From Brotaphodocola catenula (GTDB taxonomy: Bacteria > Bacillota > Clostridia > Lachnospirales > Lachnospiraceae), in NCBI GenBank assembly GCA_020686985.1, contig JAJEPU010000011.1, positions 1 through 64,000 on the forward strand: a stretch of DNA of 64,000 nt, in the 5' to 3' direction. Positions 37,212 to 44,963 of the stretch are shown here, piece by piece. The notes under the pieces are model-generated. The model was given only the letters and a program-made list of their open reading frames with translations, was not told the origin of the DNA and searched no databases. The position numbers and the translations under genes were made by a program. The number at the start of each line of letters is the position of its first letter. Position 1 is the stretch's first letter.

Positions 37212-37303
37212 TCGATTCTGATTTTCACTTATCTGTCAGACCAGAATCAGTTAAAAATGAGAAATAGAGAAATTGAATAGGACAGCAGGAAAATACATAA
37301 AAT

Positions 37304-37348
37304 AAAAAGACGGGATGAGGCGTTGTATGGCCTTTTGCCGTCTTTTTT
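37304..37348 (+). terminator. Terminator of the NlpC/P60 gene
   Basis: AAAAAGACGG (37304-37313) pairs with CCGTCTTTTT (37338-37347), ending in a T-run. Confidence 0.88.
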
Positions 37349-37377
37349 GTATGATAGAAAATTGTGTCCTATCATAT
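37349..37377. repeat. Terminator-linked hairpin repeat B, copy 2
   Basis: Directly after the T-run: GTATGATAG, then AAAATTGTGT, then CCTATCATA; an 8-bp stem of the same family as 18625 and 43859. Confidence 0.78.
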
Positions 37378-37451
37378 AAAAAAACTTTGATAGAATGCGC
37401 CAAGGCATATTTTTTTATCTTCAAAATTATCTCCTCAAAAATGGAAAATGG

Positions 37452-37554
37452 AGAAAGAGCCGGGACAGGGGAGCTGTTCCGACTCTTTCTGAGGGGAGTA
37501 TAAAATAATTAATAAGGCTGAAGAAAATGATTTTAAGGGAAATCGATTTTCTTC
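37452..37554 (+). other. Two further hairpins before the Asn-rich gene
   Basis: AGAAAGAG (37452-37459) pairs with CTCTTTCT (37483-37490), with an inner CGG/CCG; GAAGAAAAT (37520-37528) pairs with ATTTTCTTC (37546-37554). The first resembles a terminator. The remaining sequence to 37688 holds no recognised promoter. Confidence 0.5.
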
Positions 37555-37688
37555 GAGTTTATTATACGTTATACGTCAAAAAATTGCAAGAGATTAACTG
37601 GAAACCAGAATCTTCCGGTATGGATTCGACAGGGAAGGATCATACTAATCCTGCATCAAAAAATTAGGATGTTCAGGAGGAAAATCAC

Positions 37689-37961
37689 ATGAGAGATTCT
37701 TACAGCGACAACCAGAATAACAGTCAGAACAACAGACAGAACAGCAATCAGAACAGCATGAGAAACAACAGTAAAAACAGCACCAGAAACGAGAATAACA
37801 GCAGAAACAATGCGAGAAATTACAGCCGTGATTCCTACTCGAACCGCAGTGAGAACAACACCGGGGATTATGAGGATTACCAGAATTACCGCGAGAAAAA
37901 TTATGAGAGAAATTCCTCTCGCAACAAGATGAACAACCAGAGCAACCGGCACGAGCAGTAA
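37689..37961 (+). CDS. Small asparagine-rich hydrophilic protein
   Basis: A 90-aa protein made almost only of Asn, Ser, Arg, Gln, Tyr, Asp and Glu (for example NQNSMRNNSKNSTRNENN), without a signal peptide, membrane helix or cysteine, and with almost no hydrophobic residues. It should be disordered. GGAGG lies 7 nt before the ATG and an inverted repeat follows the stop, which supports a real gene. The family was not recognised. In a sporulating organism, a spore-coat or spore-core role is one guess and an RNA-binding disordered protein another; neither is shown. Confidence 0.65.
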   Translation: MRDSYSDNQNNSQNNRQNSNQNSMRNNSKNSTRNENNSRNNARNYSRDSYSNRSENNTGDYEDYQNYREKNYERNSSRNKMNNQSNRHEQ

Positions 37962-37997
37962 AAACTCTGGAAATTCTCAGAGGGTCTCCGCTTTGTT

Positions 37998-38040
37998 TCC
38001 CAGTTTCTTTTGAAGGTTTTGGGACAAAGTGGGAGACCGT
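37998..38040 (+). terminator. Hairpin after the Asn-rich gene
   Basis: GGTCTCC-CTTTGT pairs with ACAAAG-GGGAGACC around a roughly 25-nt loop. There is no T-run after it, so its terminator role is uncertain. Confidence 0.45.
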
Positions 38041-38079
38041 TACATATGCTGATAAAAAGAGGACAATAGAGGGTTTTGC

Positions 38080-38385
38080 ATGTGGTGTCTGATCGGAAGT
38101 AGAGATCTGGAACGCTATCTTGACGAAGGAAGAGAGATCTTTTTGGCAGATCTGCGGGAGCGCCGGGATTATGAGATGGGTCATATTTGCGGGGCGATCA
38201 ATTTTCCAGGAGATTCCTGGCGTCTGCGGATCTCAGAGTTTCCAGGAGACCGTCTGATTGTTCTTTACTGTTATCATGGTCCGAACAGCCTTCTGGTGGC
38301 AAGAGCGTTGTCTGCGATGGGATTTCAGACAGCGGATCTGTATGGAGGAATCGAGGGATACCGCGGAAAGTATCTCACTGGGTAG
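38080..38385 (+). CDS. Rhodanese-like protein
   Basis: A 101-aa single rhodanese domain: the substrate-site region AINFPGDSW and the active-site loop LYCYHGPNSLLVARAL with Cys in YCYHG. Such proteins carry sulfane sulfur for thiosulfate or polysulfide metabolism; the partner is unknown. No signal peptide. Ribosome site GAGGG lies about 7 nt before the ATG. Single gene. Confidence 0.85.
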   Translation: MWCLIGSRDLERYLDEGREIFLADLRERRDYEMGHICGAINFPGDSWRLRISEFPGDRLIVLYCYHGPNSLLVARALSAMGFQTADLYGGIEGYRGKYLTG

Positions 38386-38439
38386 GGGCTCATGGGTCTT
38401 TCAGTTATTTGCGCAACGCGTGAACAGTGACGTCTTTCG

Positions 38440-38468
38440 TTGACAACTATCTGGTGAGGTTATAAAAT
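38440..38468 (+). promoter_or_regulatory. Promoter of the YfcE-like gene
   Basis: TTGACA (38440-38445), 17-bp spacer, TAAAAT (38463-38468). The leader of about 200 nt has a GGGG/CCCC hairpin near 38485-38500 and is otherwise purine-rich. Confidence 0.75.
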
Positions 38469-38675
38469 ATTATGTAACAATCAGGGGACGAGATGCCCCG
38501 AAAACAAGGGAAGGAGAATGGTTGACTTTTTCTGACATTTTCTGACAGAGAAGTTTGCGAAAGCGACAAGAGCGCGGAAGGCGTGAACAAAACGCAAGGA
38601 TAAAACGCGAGAACAAAAGAAAAATATGAGAATAAAACACTCTGGATGGAAAAGGGCAACTGTGAGGAGAAAACG

Positions 38676-39224
38676 ATGATGAAGAAATATATGTTTGCAT
38701 CAGATGTTCATGGATCTGCGTGGTATTGCAGAAAGATGCTGGAGGCTTATGACCGTTCCGGCGCAGAGCGTCTGATTTTGCTTGGTGATCTTTTGTATCA
38801 CGGACCGAGAAATGATCTTCCGAAGGAGTATGCGCCGAAGGAAGTGATTGCAATGCTCAATGAGCGCAAGAATGAGATCTGTACCGTCCGCGGAAACTGT
38901 GAGGCGGAGGTCGACCAGATGGTTTTGAATTTCCCGGTGATGGCAGATTATGCTCTGCTTGAGCTCAACGATCTCACTTTTTTTGCGACACATGGACATA
39001 TTTTCAATGAGGAGCATATGCCACCGTTAAAGGCAGGAGATATCCTTGTTCACGGTCACACCCATCTGCTTCGTGCGGACAAGGTAGGGGAGAACTACAT
39101 CCTCAATCCGGGTTCCGTGTCAATTCCGAAGGGCGGAAATCCGGCAACTTATGCGATTTTGGATGGAAAGACGTTCCGGATCATTGATTTTGACGGCAAT
39201 ATCGTGAAAGGGATCACCTTTTAA
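38676..39224 (+). CDS. YfcE-like metallophosphodiesterase
   Basis: This 182-aa calcineurin-like phosphoesterase has all metal motifs: ASDVHGS, GDLLYHGPRN, VRGNCEAEVD, THGH and HGHTH. It belongs to the YfcE/MJ0936 group of small phosphodiesterases. Natural substrate unknown. Two adjacent ATGs (38676, 38679) follow AGGAG; the first, 6 nt away, was used. A second member of the same superfamily lies at 42687. Confidence 0.9.
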   Translation: MMKKYMFASDVHGSAWYCRKMLEAYDRSGAERLILLGDLLYHGPRNDLPKEYAPKEVIAMLNERKNEICTVRGNCEAEVDQMVLNFPVMADYALLELNDLTFFATHGHIFNEEHMPPLKAGDILVHGHTHLLRADKVGENYILNPGSVSIPKGGNPATYAILDGKTFRIIDFDGNIVKGITF

Positions 39225-39296
39225 AAAAACTTAAAAAGAACTTAGAAAGAACAGCGATCATCGAAGATGATGATCGAGCAGGAGAAAAGAAAACAT

Positions 39297-40466
39297 ATGG
39301 CGATAAAAACCTACGAACTGATTGCACCTTGCCACTTTGGACTGGAAGCGGTGCTCAAGAGAGAGATTCTGGATCTGGGATATGAGATTTCCCGAGTGGA
39401 AGATGGAAAGGTGACATTCATCGGAGACGCAGAGGCGATATGCAGAGCAAACGTCTTTCTGCGGACAGCGGAGAGAGTGCTGTTGAAAGTCGGAGAATTC
39501 CGGGCGGTGACGTTTGATGAGCTGTTTGAGAAGACGAAGGCACTTCCGTGGGAGGAGTACATTCCGGTAGACGGAAAATTCTGGGTCAAGAAGGCAAACT
39601 CGATCAAGAGTAAGCTGTTCAGCCCGTCCGATATCCAGTCGATTATGAAAAAGGCGATGGTCGACCGCATGAAGCGCGCATACGGCGTGGATGTGATTCC
39701 GGAGACCGGTGCTTCCTATCCGATCCGTGTGGCATTTTACAAGGATGTGATCACCGTGGCACTCGATACGACCGGAGAGTCCCTGCACAAGCGCGGATAC
39801 CGCAAACTGACGAGCAAGGCACCGATCTCGGAGACCCTTGCAGCGGCATTGATTATGCTGACTCCGTGGAACAAGGACAGAATCCTCGTTGACCCGTTCT
39901 GCGGAAGTGGAACGTTTCCGATTGAGGCGGCAATGATCGCTGCCAACATCGCACCGGGAATGAATCGTTCCTTCCTTTCAGAGGACTGGAAGAACCTGAT
40001 TCCGCGCAAGTGCTGGTATGAGGCGATGGACGAGGCCGAAGAGCTTGTCGATGACAGTGTGAGCGTTGACATTCAGGGATACGATGTGGATGGTGACATC
40101 ATCAAGTTCGCAAGAGCAAATGCGGAATCCGCGGGTGTGGCGCACCTGATTCATTTCCAACAGCGCCCGGTGAGTCAGCTCAGCCACCCGAAGAAATACG
40201 GTTTTCTGATCACGAACCCGCCTTACGGAGAGCGTATTGAGGACAAGAAGAATCTTCCGGAACTGTACAGCCAGATCGGAGAGCGTTTTGCATCTCTTGA
40301 CAGCTGGTCAGCATTTATCATCACCTCGTATGAGGAGGTCGAGCGATATATGGGACGAAAGGCAGACCGCAACCGTAAGATCTACAACGGCATGATGAAG
40401 ACGTATTTCTATCAGTTCCTCGGGCCGAAGCCACCGAAGCGCAAACCGGAGCATGAGGAGAAGTAG
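39297..40466 (+). CDS. THUMP-domain rRNA methyltransferase (RlmL/YpsC type)
   Basis: This 389-aa protein has an N-terminal THUMP RNA-binding domain (about 45-155) and a C-terminal Rossmann methyltransferase with DPFCGSGTFPIEAAM (SAM site) and the N6/N2-type catalytic motif ITNPPYGER. It matches the single-domain RlmL homologue YpsC of Bacillus, which is expected to make m2G in 23S rRNA. ATG 39297 was preferred over 39267 because the protein family begins at this point; GGAG is about 12 nt upstream. It overlaps the next gene by 14 bp. Confidence 0.9.
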   Translation: MAIKTYELIAPCHFGLEAVLKREILDLGYEISRVEDGKVTFIGDAEAICRANVFLRTAERVLLKVGEFRAVTFDELFEKTKALPWEEYIPVDGKFWVKKANSIKSKLFSPSDIQSIMKKAMVDRMKRAYGVDVIPETGASYPIRVAFYKDVITVALDTTGESLHKRGYRKLTSKAPISETLAAALIMLTPWNKDRILVDPFCGSGTFPIEAAMIAANIAPGMNRSFLSEDWKNLIPRKCWYEAMDEAEELVDDSVSVDIQGYDVDGDIIKFARANAESAGVAHLIHFQQRPVSQLSHPKKYGFLITNPPYGERIEDKKNLPELYSQIGERFASLDSWSAFIITSYEEVERYMGRKADRNRKIYNGMMKTYFYQFLGPKPPKRKPEHEEK

Positions 40467-41940
40467 AAGCAGAGCAGGACTTGGGAAGAGCAGACGGGGG
40501 TGTTGTTTTTTCATCGTTTTGATGGTAGTTTCCCTGACTTCCGGCTGTGGGAGATTCCGGTGGGAGAGCGAAGACTCAAACGTAAATTCAAAAGGGAATC
40601 GTCAGACTACAGAGCAGGAAGAGCTTGCAGATCAAGAAAACACCACAGAGCAGGAAAGTACAGCGGATCAGGGACAGGCTCAGAGTGAGTCAAAAGGTGC
40701 GGAAAGCATGAAAGAGCCTCTTCCGAGATTCTATGATGCGAGACAGGACGGCAGAACATCTATGGTCAAGGATCAGGGAGAGAAGGGAACCTGTTGGGCG
40801 TTTGCGTCGATGCAGGCGCTTGAAAGCTCTCTGCTTCCGGAGGAGTCCTATGATTTCTCGGAGGACCATATGGTGCACGATCCGGACTTTATTCTGAACT
40901 CGGAAGAAGGCGGGGACTACGTGATGGCGATGGCGTATCTTCTGTCATGGCGGGGTCCGGTATTGGAGTCTCAGGACCCTTATGGAGATGGGATCTCGCC
41001 GGACGGACTCTTACCGGTAAAACACGTTCAGGAGATCCGTCTCTTGCCTGAGGGAGACCGTGAGGCGATCAAGCGCGCGGTCTATACGACCGGAGGTGTG
41101 CAGAGTTCGCTTTACACGGCACTTCAGAAGGCAGGGGCGGATACTGCCTATTACAATCAGGAGACTCAGGCTTACTGTTATCAGGGAGAGGAGGTTCCAA
41201 ACCACGATGTCGTGATTGTGGGCTGGGACGATGATTTTCCGGCAGAGAACTTCACAACGAAGGTTCCGGGAAATGGGGCGTATCTCTGTGAGAACAGTTG
41301 GGGAACTCAGTTTGGAGAGGCGGGATACTTTTATGTATCCTATTATGACCGGAATCTCGGAAAGACAAACCTGGTCTATTCGCGGACAGAGGACCCGGAC
41401 AATTACAGCCGGATTTATCAGAGTGATCTGTGTGGATGGCTCGGCCAGATTGGCTACGGGGAGGAGACGGTCTGGGCGACAAATGTGTATCGTTCCGGGG
41501 AGAGCGCGGAGACACTCTGCGCGGTTGGATTTTATGCGACAGACCGGGACACAGAGTATGAGGTCTATGTGATTCCGAAGGTTCCGGAAAATCAGGAGTC
41601 GGTGATCGCGAAACTCTCTGCGGGGGGAGCAAAGAAGACAAAGCTGTCCCGCGCAAAAGGGAAACTTGAGGATGCCGGTTATTATACGATTTCTCTTGAC
41701 CAGTCGGTGCGCATCCCGCCTCAGACACGATTTGCGGTCATGGTGCGATTGAAGACACTGGGGGCAGTTCATCCCGCCGCAGTCGAGTATGACACCGGAG
41801 ACGGGCGTTTCCGCGTGGATTTGAGCGATGGAGAGGGATATGTGAGCCCGGATGGAGGCCAGTGGGAGCGGACGGAGGAAGCTCAGAACTGCAATCTGTG
41901 TCTGAAAGCATATACGAGGATTGAAAAAAAGAGCGGGTGA
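40453..41940 (+). CDS. Papain-family (C1) protease, probable lipoprotein
   Basis: This 495-aa protein has a basic N-terminus and hydrophobic helix ending in a lipobox-like SLTSGC (C32), a Glu/Gln/Ser/Thr-rich linker (33-88) and a C1A protease domain with C114 (GTCWAFAS), H251 (VPNHDVVIVGWDD) and N281 (CENSWGTQFGEAGYFYVSYYD). A roughly 170-residue C-terminal domain follows, beta-rich and seen in other clostridial C1 proteins. It should act outside the membrane. Its start lies inside the end of the methyltransferase gene, so the two are translated together. Confidence 0.88.
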   Translation: MRRSRSRAGLGKSRRGCCFFIVLMVVSLTSGCGRFRWESEDSNVNSKGNRQTTEQEELADQENTTEQESTADQGQAQSESKGAESMKEPLPRFYDARQDGRTSMVKDQGEKGTCWAFASMQALESSLLPEESYDFSEDHMVHDPDFILNSEEGGDYVMAMAYLLSWRGPVLESQDPYGDGISPDGLLPVKHVQEIRLLPEGDREAIKRAVYTTGGVQSSLYTALQKAGADTAYYNQETQAYCYQGEEVPNHDVVIVGWDDDFPAENFTTKVPGNGAYLCENSWGTQFGEAGYFYVSYYDRNLGKTNLVYSRTEDPDNYSRIYQSDLCGWLGQIGYGEETVWATNVYRSGESAETLCAVGFYATDRDTEYEVYVIPKVPENQESVIAKLSAGGAKKTKLSRAKGKLEDAGYYTISLDQSVRIPPQTRFAVMVRLKTLGAVHPAAVEYDTGDGRFRVDLSDGEGYVSPDGGQWERTEEAQNCNLCLKAYTRIEKKSG

Positions 41941-42074
41941 GCGAGCCTGAGCCTTGGCTTGAATTCAAGGAATCAATTGCAGGTTGTAATGGAATAGAAA
42001 TGAGATAGCGCTGTGATTGAAATGAGATAGAGAAAAAATATTTGACAGGGAGAAAAAGAGGGAGAGAGAAATAA

Positions 42075-42686
42075 ATGAAACACAGAATTGTATTTGCAAC
42101 CGGAAATGCCGGAAAAATGAGGGAGATTCGGGAGATTCTCGGGGATCTCGGCTGTGAGATTTTATCGATGAAGGAAGCGGGAGCAACACCGGAAATCGAG
42201 GAAAATGGAAAGAGCTTTGCTGAAAATGCAGAGATCAAGGCGCGCGCAGTCTGGAACTGCACGGGGGGCATCGTCCTTGCGGATGATTCCGGACTTGTCG
42301 TGGATTATATTGGAGGAGAGCCGGGAATTCTTTCCGCGCGCTATCTCGGTGAGGATACCTCCTATGAGATCAAGAATCAGGCGATCATTGACCGTCTCAA
42401 AGATGCGGAGGACGGGGAGCGTTCTGCGCGTTTTGTCTGCAACATTGCAGGTGTGCTTCCGGATGGTCGTGTGATTCACACGGAGGCGACGATGGAAGGT
42501 CTGATCGCCAAAGAACCGGCAGGCTGTGGTGGATTCGGTTACGATCCGATTCTGTATCTTCCTGAATTTGGAAAGACATCCGCAGAGATCACGATGGAGC
42601 AGAAAAATCAGATCAGCCATCGGGGAAAAGCGCTCTCAGCGATGAAGGAAGAATTGCGAAAAGTTCTCGGGGAGGAAAATAAATAG
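42075..42686 (+). CDS. rdgB: XTP/dITP diphosphatase
   Basis: This 203-aa nucleotide-sanitising enzyme (RdgB/HAM1/Ham1-like) removes non-canonical purine triphosphates. Signatures: FATGNAGKMREI at the N-terminus, LADDSGLVVDYIGGEPGILSARYLG split over about residues 72-95, and GGFGYDPILYLPEFGKTSAEI. AGAGGGAGAG precedes the ATG. The next gene begins at the base after its stop, so they form one unit. Confidence 0.95.
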   Translation: MKHRIVFATGNAGKMREIREILGDLGCEILSMKEAGATPEIEENGKSFAENAEIKARAVWNCTGGIVLADDSGLVVDYIGGEPGILSARYLGEDTSYEIKNQAIIDRLKDAEDGERSARFVCNIAGVLPDGRVIHTEATMEGLIAKEPAGCGGFGYDPILYLPEFGKTSAEITMEQKNQISHRGKALSAMKEELRKVLGEENK

Positions 42687-43172
42687 ATGAAAATTCTGAT
42701 TGTGAGTGATACGCATCGGAAGGATGAAAATCTGAAGTGGGTTCTGAAGGAAGAAGCTCCGCTCGATATGCTGATCCATCTCGGGGACTCGGAGGGAAGC
42801 GAAGTGGAGATTCCGAAGTGGGTCAACGAGGGCTGTGAGATCGTCATGGTTCGCGGAAACAACGACTTTTTCTCATCACTTGAACGGGAGATCGAGCTTG
42901 AGCTTGGACCGCACCGGATTCTCCTGACCCACGGTCACTACTACAACGTTTCTCTCGGTGTTGAGACACTTGAGCAGGAGGCGATCGAGCGAGGCTGTGA
43001 CATCGCAATGTACGGTCATACGCACCGCCCTTATCTGGAGATCGGCGATCAGGTGACGATTCTGAATCCGGGCAGTCTTTCTTACCCGAGACAGGAGGGA
43101 CGCCGTCCGTCCTACATGATTATGGATATGGAGGACGATGGTCGCGTGCATTTCCACACGTACTACCTGTAA
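42687..43172 (+). CDS. MJ0936-like metallophosphodiesterase
   Basis: A 161-aa calcineurin-like phosphoesterase with VSDTHRKDEN, HLGDSEGS, VRGNNDFF, LTHGHYY and YGHTHRP. rdgB-phosphodiesterase pairs are common in Clostridia (ysnA-ysnB order in Bacillus). The start abuts the rdgB stop with GGGGAGG inside rdgB as ribosome site. Substrate unknown. The 43173-43338 stretch after it shows only a weak hairpin near 43250. Confidence 0.92.
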   Translation: MKILIVSDTHRKDENLKWVLKEEAPLDMLIHLGDSEGSEVEIPKWVNEGCEIVMVRGNNDFFSSLEREIELELGPHRILLTHGHYYNVSLGVETLEQEAIERGCDIAMYGHTHRPYLEIGDQVTILNPGSLSYPRQEGRRPSYMIMDMEDDGRVHFHTYYL

Positions 43173-43338
43173 GAGATTATCTGAATTTTCCTGTTTTTGA
43201 TAGATAGGAGGATAGGTGGGAGATTCGGAAAATTACAAGATTTCGCAGAGGGGTGCTAATACCCTTCTAAGAGATCTGCTCTGATTTTCCTTGGAAAAAC
43301 GGGCAAAATAAAAAAATAAAAAAGTTTTGCAAAAAGTG

Positions 43339-43367
43339 TTGACAAATACCGATGTGTGTTTTATAAT
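43339..43367 (+). promoter_or_regulatory. Promoter of the tRNA operon
   Basis: TTGACA (43339-43344), 17-bp spacer, TATAAT (43362-43367); a consensus-perfect promoter 68 bp before the first tRNA. Confidence 0.92.
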
Positions 43368-43434
43368 GATACTCGCGTTGTTCGACAGCGGTTGGAACGA
43401 AAACAGAGCTGGAACAAGCGATTTCAAAAACATC

Positions 43435-43509
43435 CGGGGTGTGGCTCAGCTTGGCTAGAGCGCCTGGTTTGGGACCAGGAAGTCGCAGGTTCGAATCCTG
43501 TCACCCCGA
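43435..43509 (+). tRNA. tRNA-Pro (anticodon TGG)
   Basis: Acceptor CGGGGTG/CACCCCG, anticodon stem CCTGG/CCAGG with loop TTTGGGA, T-loop GTTCGAATC. CCA is not encoded. Confidence 0.95.
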
Positions 43510-43549
43510 CTGTATGAGACAACACATAAAAAGTAGATTGTAATGATCT

Positions 43550-43620
43550 GCGGGCGTAGTTCAATGGTAGAACACCAGCCTTCCAAGCTGGATACGTGGG
43601 TTCGATTCCCATCGCCCGCT
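43550..43620 (+). tRNA. tRNA-Gly (anticodon TCC)
   Basis: Acceptor GCGGGCG/CGCCCGC, loop CTTCCAA, T-loop GTTCGATTC. Confidence 0.95.
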
Positions 43621-43647
43621 TCCGAAAAACTTTTGTTTTTCGAGAAT

Positions 43648-43721
<74 letters not shown>

Positions 43722-43754
43722 TTACATACCGAAAGGTATGGAAAAATGATATAT

Positions 43755-43829
43755 GGTGGGTATAGCGCAGTTGGTTAGCGCGCCAGATTGTGGCTCTGGA
43801 GGCCAAGGGTTCGAATCCCTTTATCCACC
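43755..43829 (+). tRNA. tRNA-His (anticodon GTG)
   Basis: The G at 43755 is the extra G(-1) of tRNA-His, paired with C73; acceptor GTGGGTA/TATCCAC; loop TTGTGGC. Confidence 0.95.
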
Positions 43830-43834
43830 CTGAG

Positions 43835-43858
43835 AAATCCCTTCACGGGATTTTTTTT
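43835..43858 (+). terminator. Terminator after the four-tRNA unit
   Basis: AATCCC/GGGATT stem with loop TTCAC and an eight-T run. Confidence 0.85.
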
Positions 43859-43887
43859 GTATGACAGGAAATTGCGTCCTATCATAC
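43859..43887. repeat. Terminator-linked hairpin repeat B, copy 3
   Basis: Directly after the T-run: GTATGACAGG, AAATTGCGT, CCTATCATAC, giving a 10-bp stem with one mismatch (C-A). Confidence 0.8.
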
Positions 43888-43929
43888 AAAAACGCTCCGC
43901 GAGGATGCGCACTCGGCGCAGAGGAAGAG

Positions 43930-43983
43930 GGTTGCTGAAGCAACCGCGCCTCGGCGCGAGAATGTGCCAGGGCACATTCTTTA
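43930..43983. other. Three adjacent perfect hairpins
   Basis: GGTTGCT/AGCAACC (43930-43945, loop GA), CGCGCC/GGCGCG (43945-43958, loop TC) and GAATGTGCC/GGCACATTC (43960-43979, 2-nt loop), the last followed by TTT. The last can act as a terminator; all lie between the His and Leu tRNA genes. Confidence 0.7.
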
Positions 43984-44000
43984 TATGACAGGAAATTGCG
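43984..44000. repeat. Half copy of hairpin repeat B
   Basis: TATGACAGGAAATTGCG is identical to the first half of the 43859 copy. It again follows a hairpin plus T residues. The second half is missing; the Leu tRNA begins 4 bp later. Confidence 0.7.
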
Positions 44001-44003
44001 AAA

Positions 44004-44082
44004 GCGGGCGTGGCGGAATGGCAGACGCACCAGCCTTAGGAGCTGGCGGGTAACCGTGCAGGTTCAAGTCCTGTCGCCCGCA
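44004..44082 (+). tRNA. tRNA-Leu (anticodon TAG)
   Basis: Acceptor GCGGGCG/CGCCCGC, loop CTTAGGA, small variable arm CGG/CCG, T-loop GTTCAAGTC. Confidence 0.93.
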
Positions 44083-44135
44083 TTGAAAAAATGGCTTAAA
44101 ATCAAGGATTTTCAGAAGTCGAGTTGCATTTTGTG

Positions 44136-44164
44136 TTGCAAATTCCTTGATTATAAGGTATAAT
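44136..44164 (+). promoter_or_regulatory. Promoter of tRNA-Gln
   Basis: TTGCAA (44136-44141), 17-bp spacer, TATAAT (44159-44164). Confidence 0.75.
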
Positions 44165-44194
44165 TACCTCCTATGGTAAAAATGATATGATTAT

Positions 44195-44266
44195 TGGGCT
44201 ATCGCCAAGCGGTAAGGCACAGGACTTTGACTCCTGCACTCGCGGGTTCGAATCCCGCTGGCCCAG
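44195..44266 (+). tRNA. tRNA-Gln (anticodon TTG)
   Basis: Acceptor TGGGCTA/TGGCCCA, loop CTTTGAC, T-loop GTTCGAATC. Confidence 0.94.
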
Positions 44267-44317
44267 CTAAATAATGAAAGATAGTATAGTATGATTGATG
44301 CCATATGGAGAATGAGA

Positions 44318-44350
44318 GAGTACAGGAATCAGCTTTCCTGTGCTCTTTTT
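44318..44350 (+). terminator. Terminator of tRNA-Gln
   Basis: An 11-bp stem GAGTACAGGAA with TTCCTGTGCTC (one G-T) followed by TTTTT. Confidence 0.85.
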
Positions 44351-44402
44351 CTCTTTATAGGTTTAAGTCTCCGCGAGCGTCGACTTGAATGTTGCTTCCT
44401 TT

Positions 44403-44428
44403 ATGTATGGCTATGATGTATGGCTATG
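44403..44428. repeat. Perfect 13-bp tandem duplication
   Basis: ATGTATGGCTATG occurs twice in direct succession and is followed by a partial third copy (CATGG). Lies in the gap between convergent tRNA units; the rest of 44351-44520 shows nothing recognisable. Confidence 0.75.
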
Positions 44429-44522
44429 CATGGCATGAGATATTTTGTGTGAAGGAGATGCGTTATAGTTCGTTGTAAGACCTGAGGGATTTAGAGATTC
44501 AGTTAGAGGATGTTTAGATAAC

Positions 44523-44556
44523 AAAAAAGCTGATACAGAACTCTGTACCAGCTTTT
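44523..44556. terminator. Bidirectional terminator of the minus-strand tRNAs
   Basis: AAAAGCTG-TACAG pairs with CTGTA-CAGCTTTT, with A-run and T-run on either side. It lies just after the tRNA-Glu 3 prime end. Confidence 0.82.
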
Positions 44557-44566
44557 CTCACTTTGA

Positions 44567-44638
44567 TGACCTCATCGGGAATCGAACCCGAGTTTACGCC
44601 GTGAGAGGGCGTCGTCTTAACCGCTTGACCATGAGGCC
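44567..44638 (-). tRNA. tRNA-Glu (anticodon CTC)
   Basis: On the minus strand: acceptor GGCCTCA/TGAGGTC (with a G-T pair), loop CTCTCAC, T-loop GTTCGATTC, discriminator A. Confidence 0.92.
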
Positions 44639-44642
44639 GAAG

Positions 44643-44716
44643 TCGAGGCGACAAGATTTGAACTTGCGACCTCTGCGTCCCGAACGCAGCGCTCTACCAA
44701 ACTGAGCCACGCCTCG
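44643..44716 (-). tRNA. tRNA-Pro (anticodon CGG)
   Basis: On the minus strand: acceptor CGAGGCG/CGCCTCG, loop TTCGGGA, T-loop GTTCAAATC. It lies only 4 bp before tRNA-Glu in the same transcript. Confidence 0.93.
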
Positions 44717-44768
44717 ATTTCTCTTCGTTTCTGAGCTTTTGTTTTGTGCTCTCGAATCGAACTCCTAT

Positions 44769-44797
44769 ATACTATCATGGATTTCGCCTTTCGTCAA
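44769..44797 (-). promoter_or_regulatory. Promoter of the minus-strand tRNA pair
   Basis: On the minus strand: TTGACG (44797-44792), 17-bp spacer, TAGTAT (44774-44769). The 44800-44960 stretch behind it is A/T-rich with two AATTCCCGAAAAA copies. Confidence 0.75.
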
Positions 44798-44963
44798 GCA
44801 AAAAAATAAAAAAAATTAAAAAAATTTCAAAATTCCCGAAAAACCTTGAAAAACCGTTGTTTTTCGCAGGAGTTTCCTGCTTAAAAACCTTGAAATCTTT
44901 AGGAATCTCTGGAAATCCCCCAAAAATTCCCGAAAAAAATTAAAAATCGGTTCGTATAAATAA

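Noticed and set aside
44746-44943. 65-codon Lys/Ile-rich frame
   Set aside because: AT-rich spacer behind a tRNA promoter, no ribosome site, homopolymer-driven composition.
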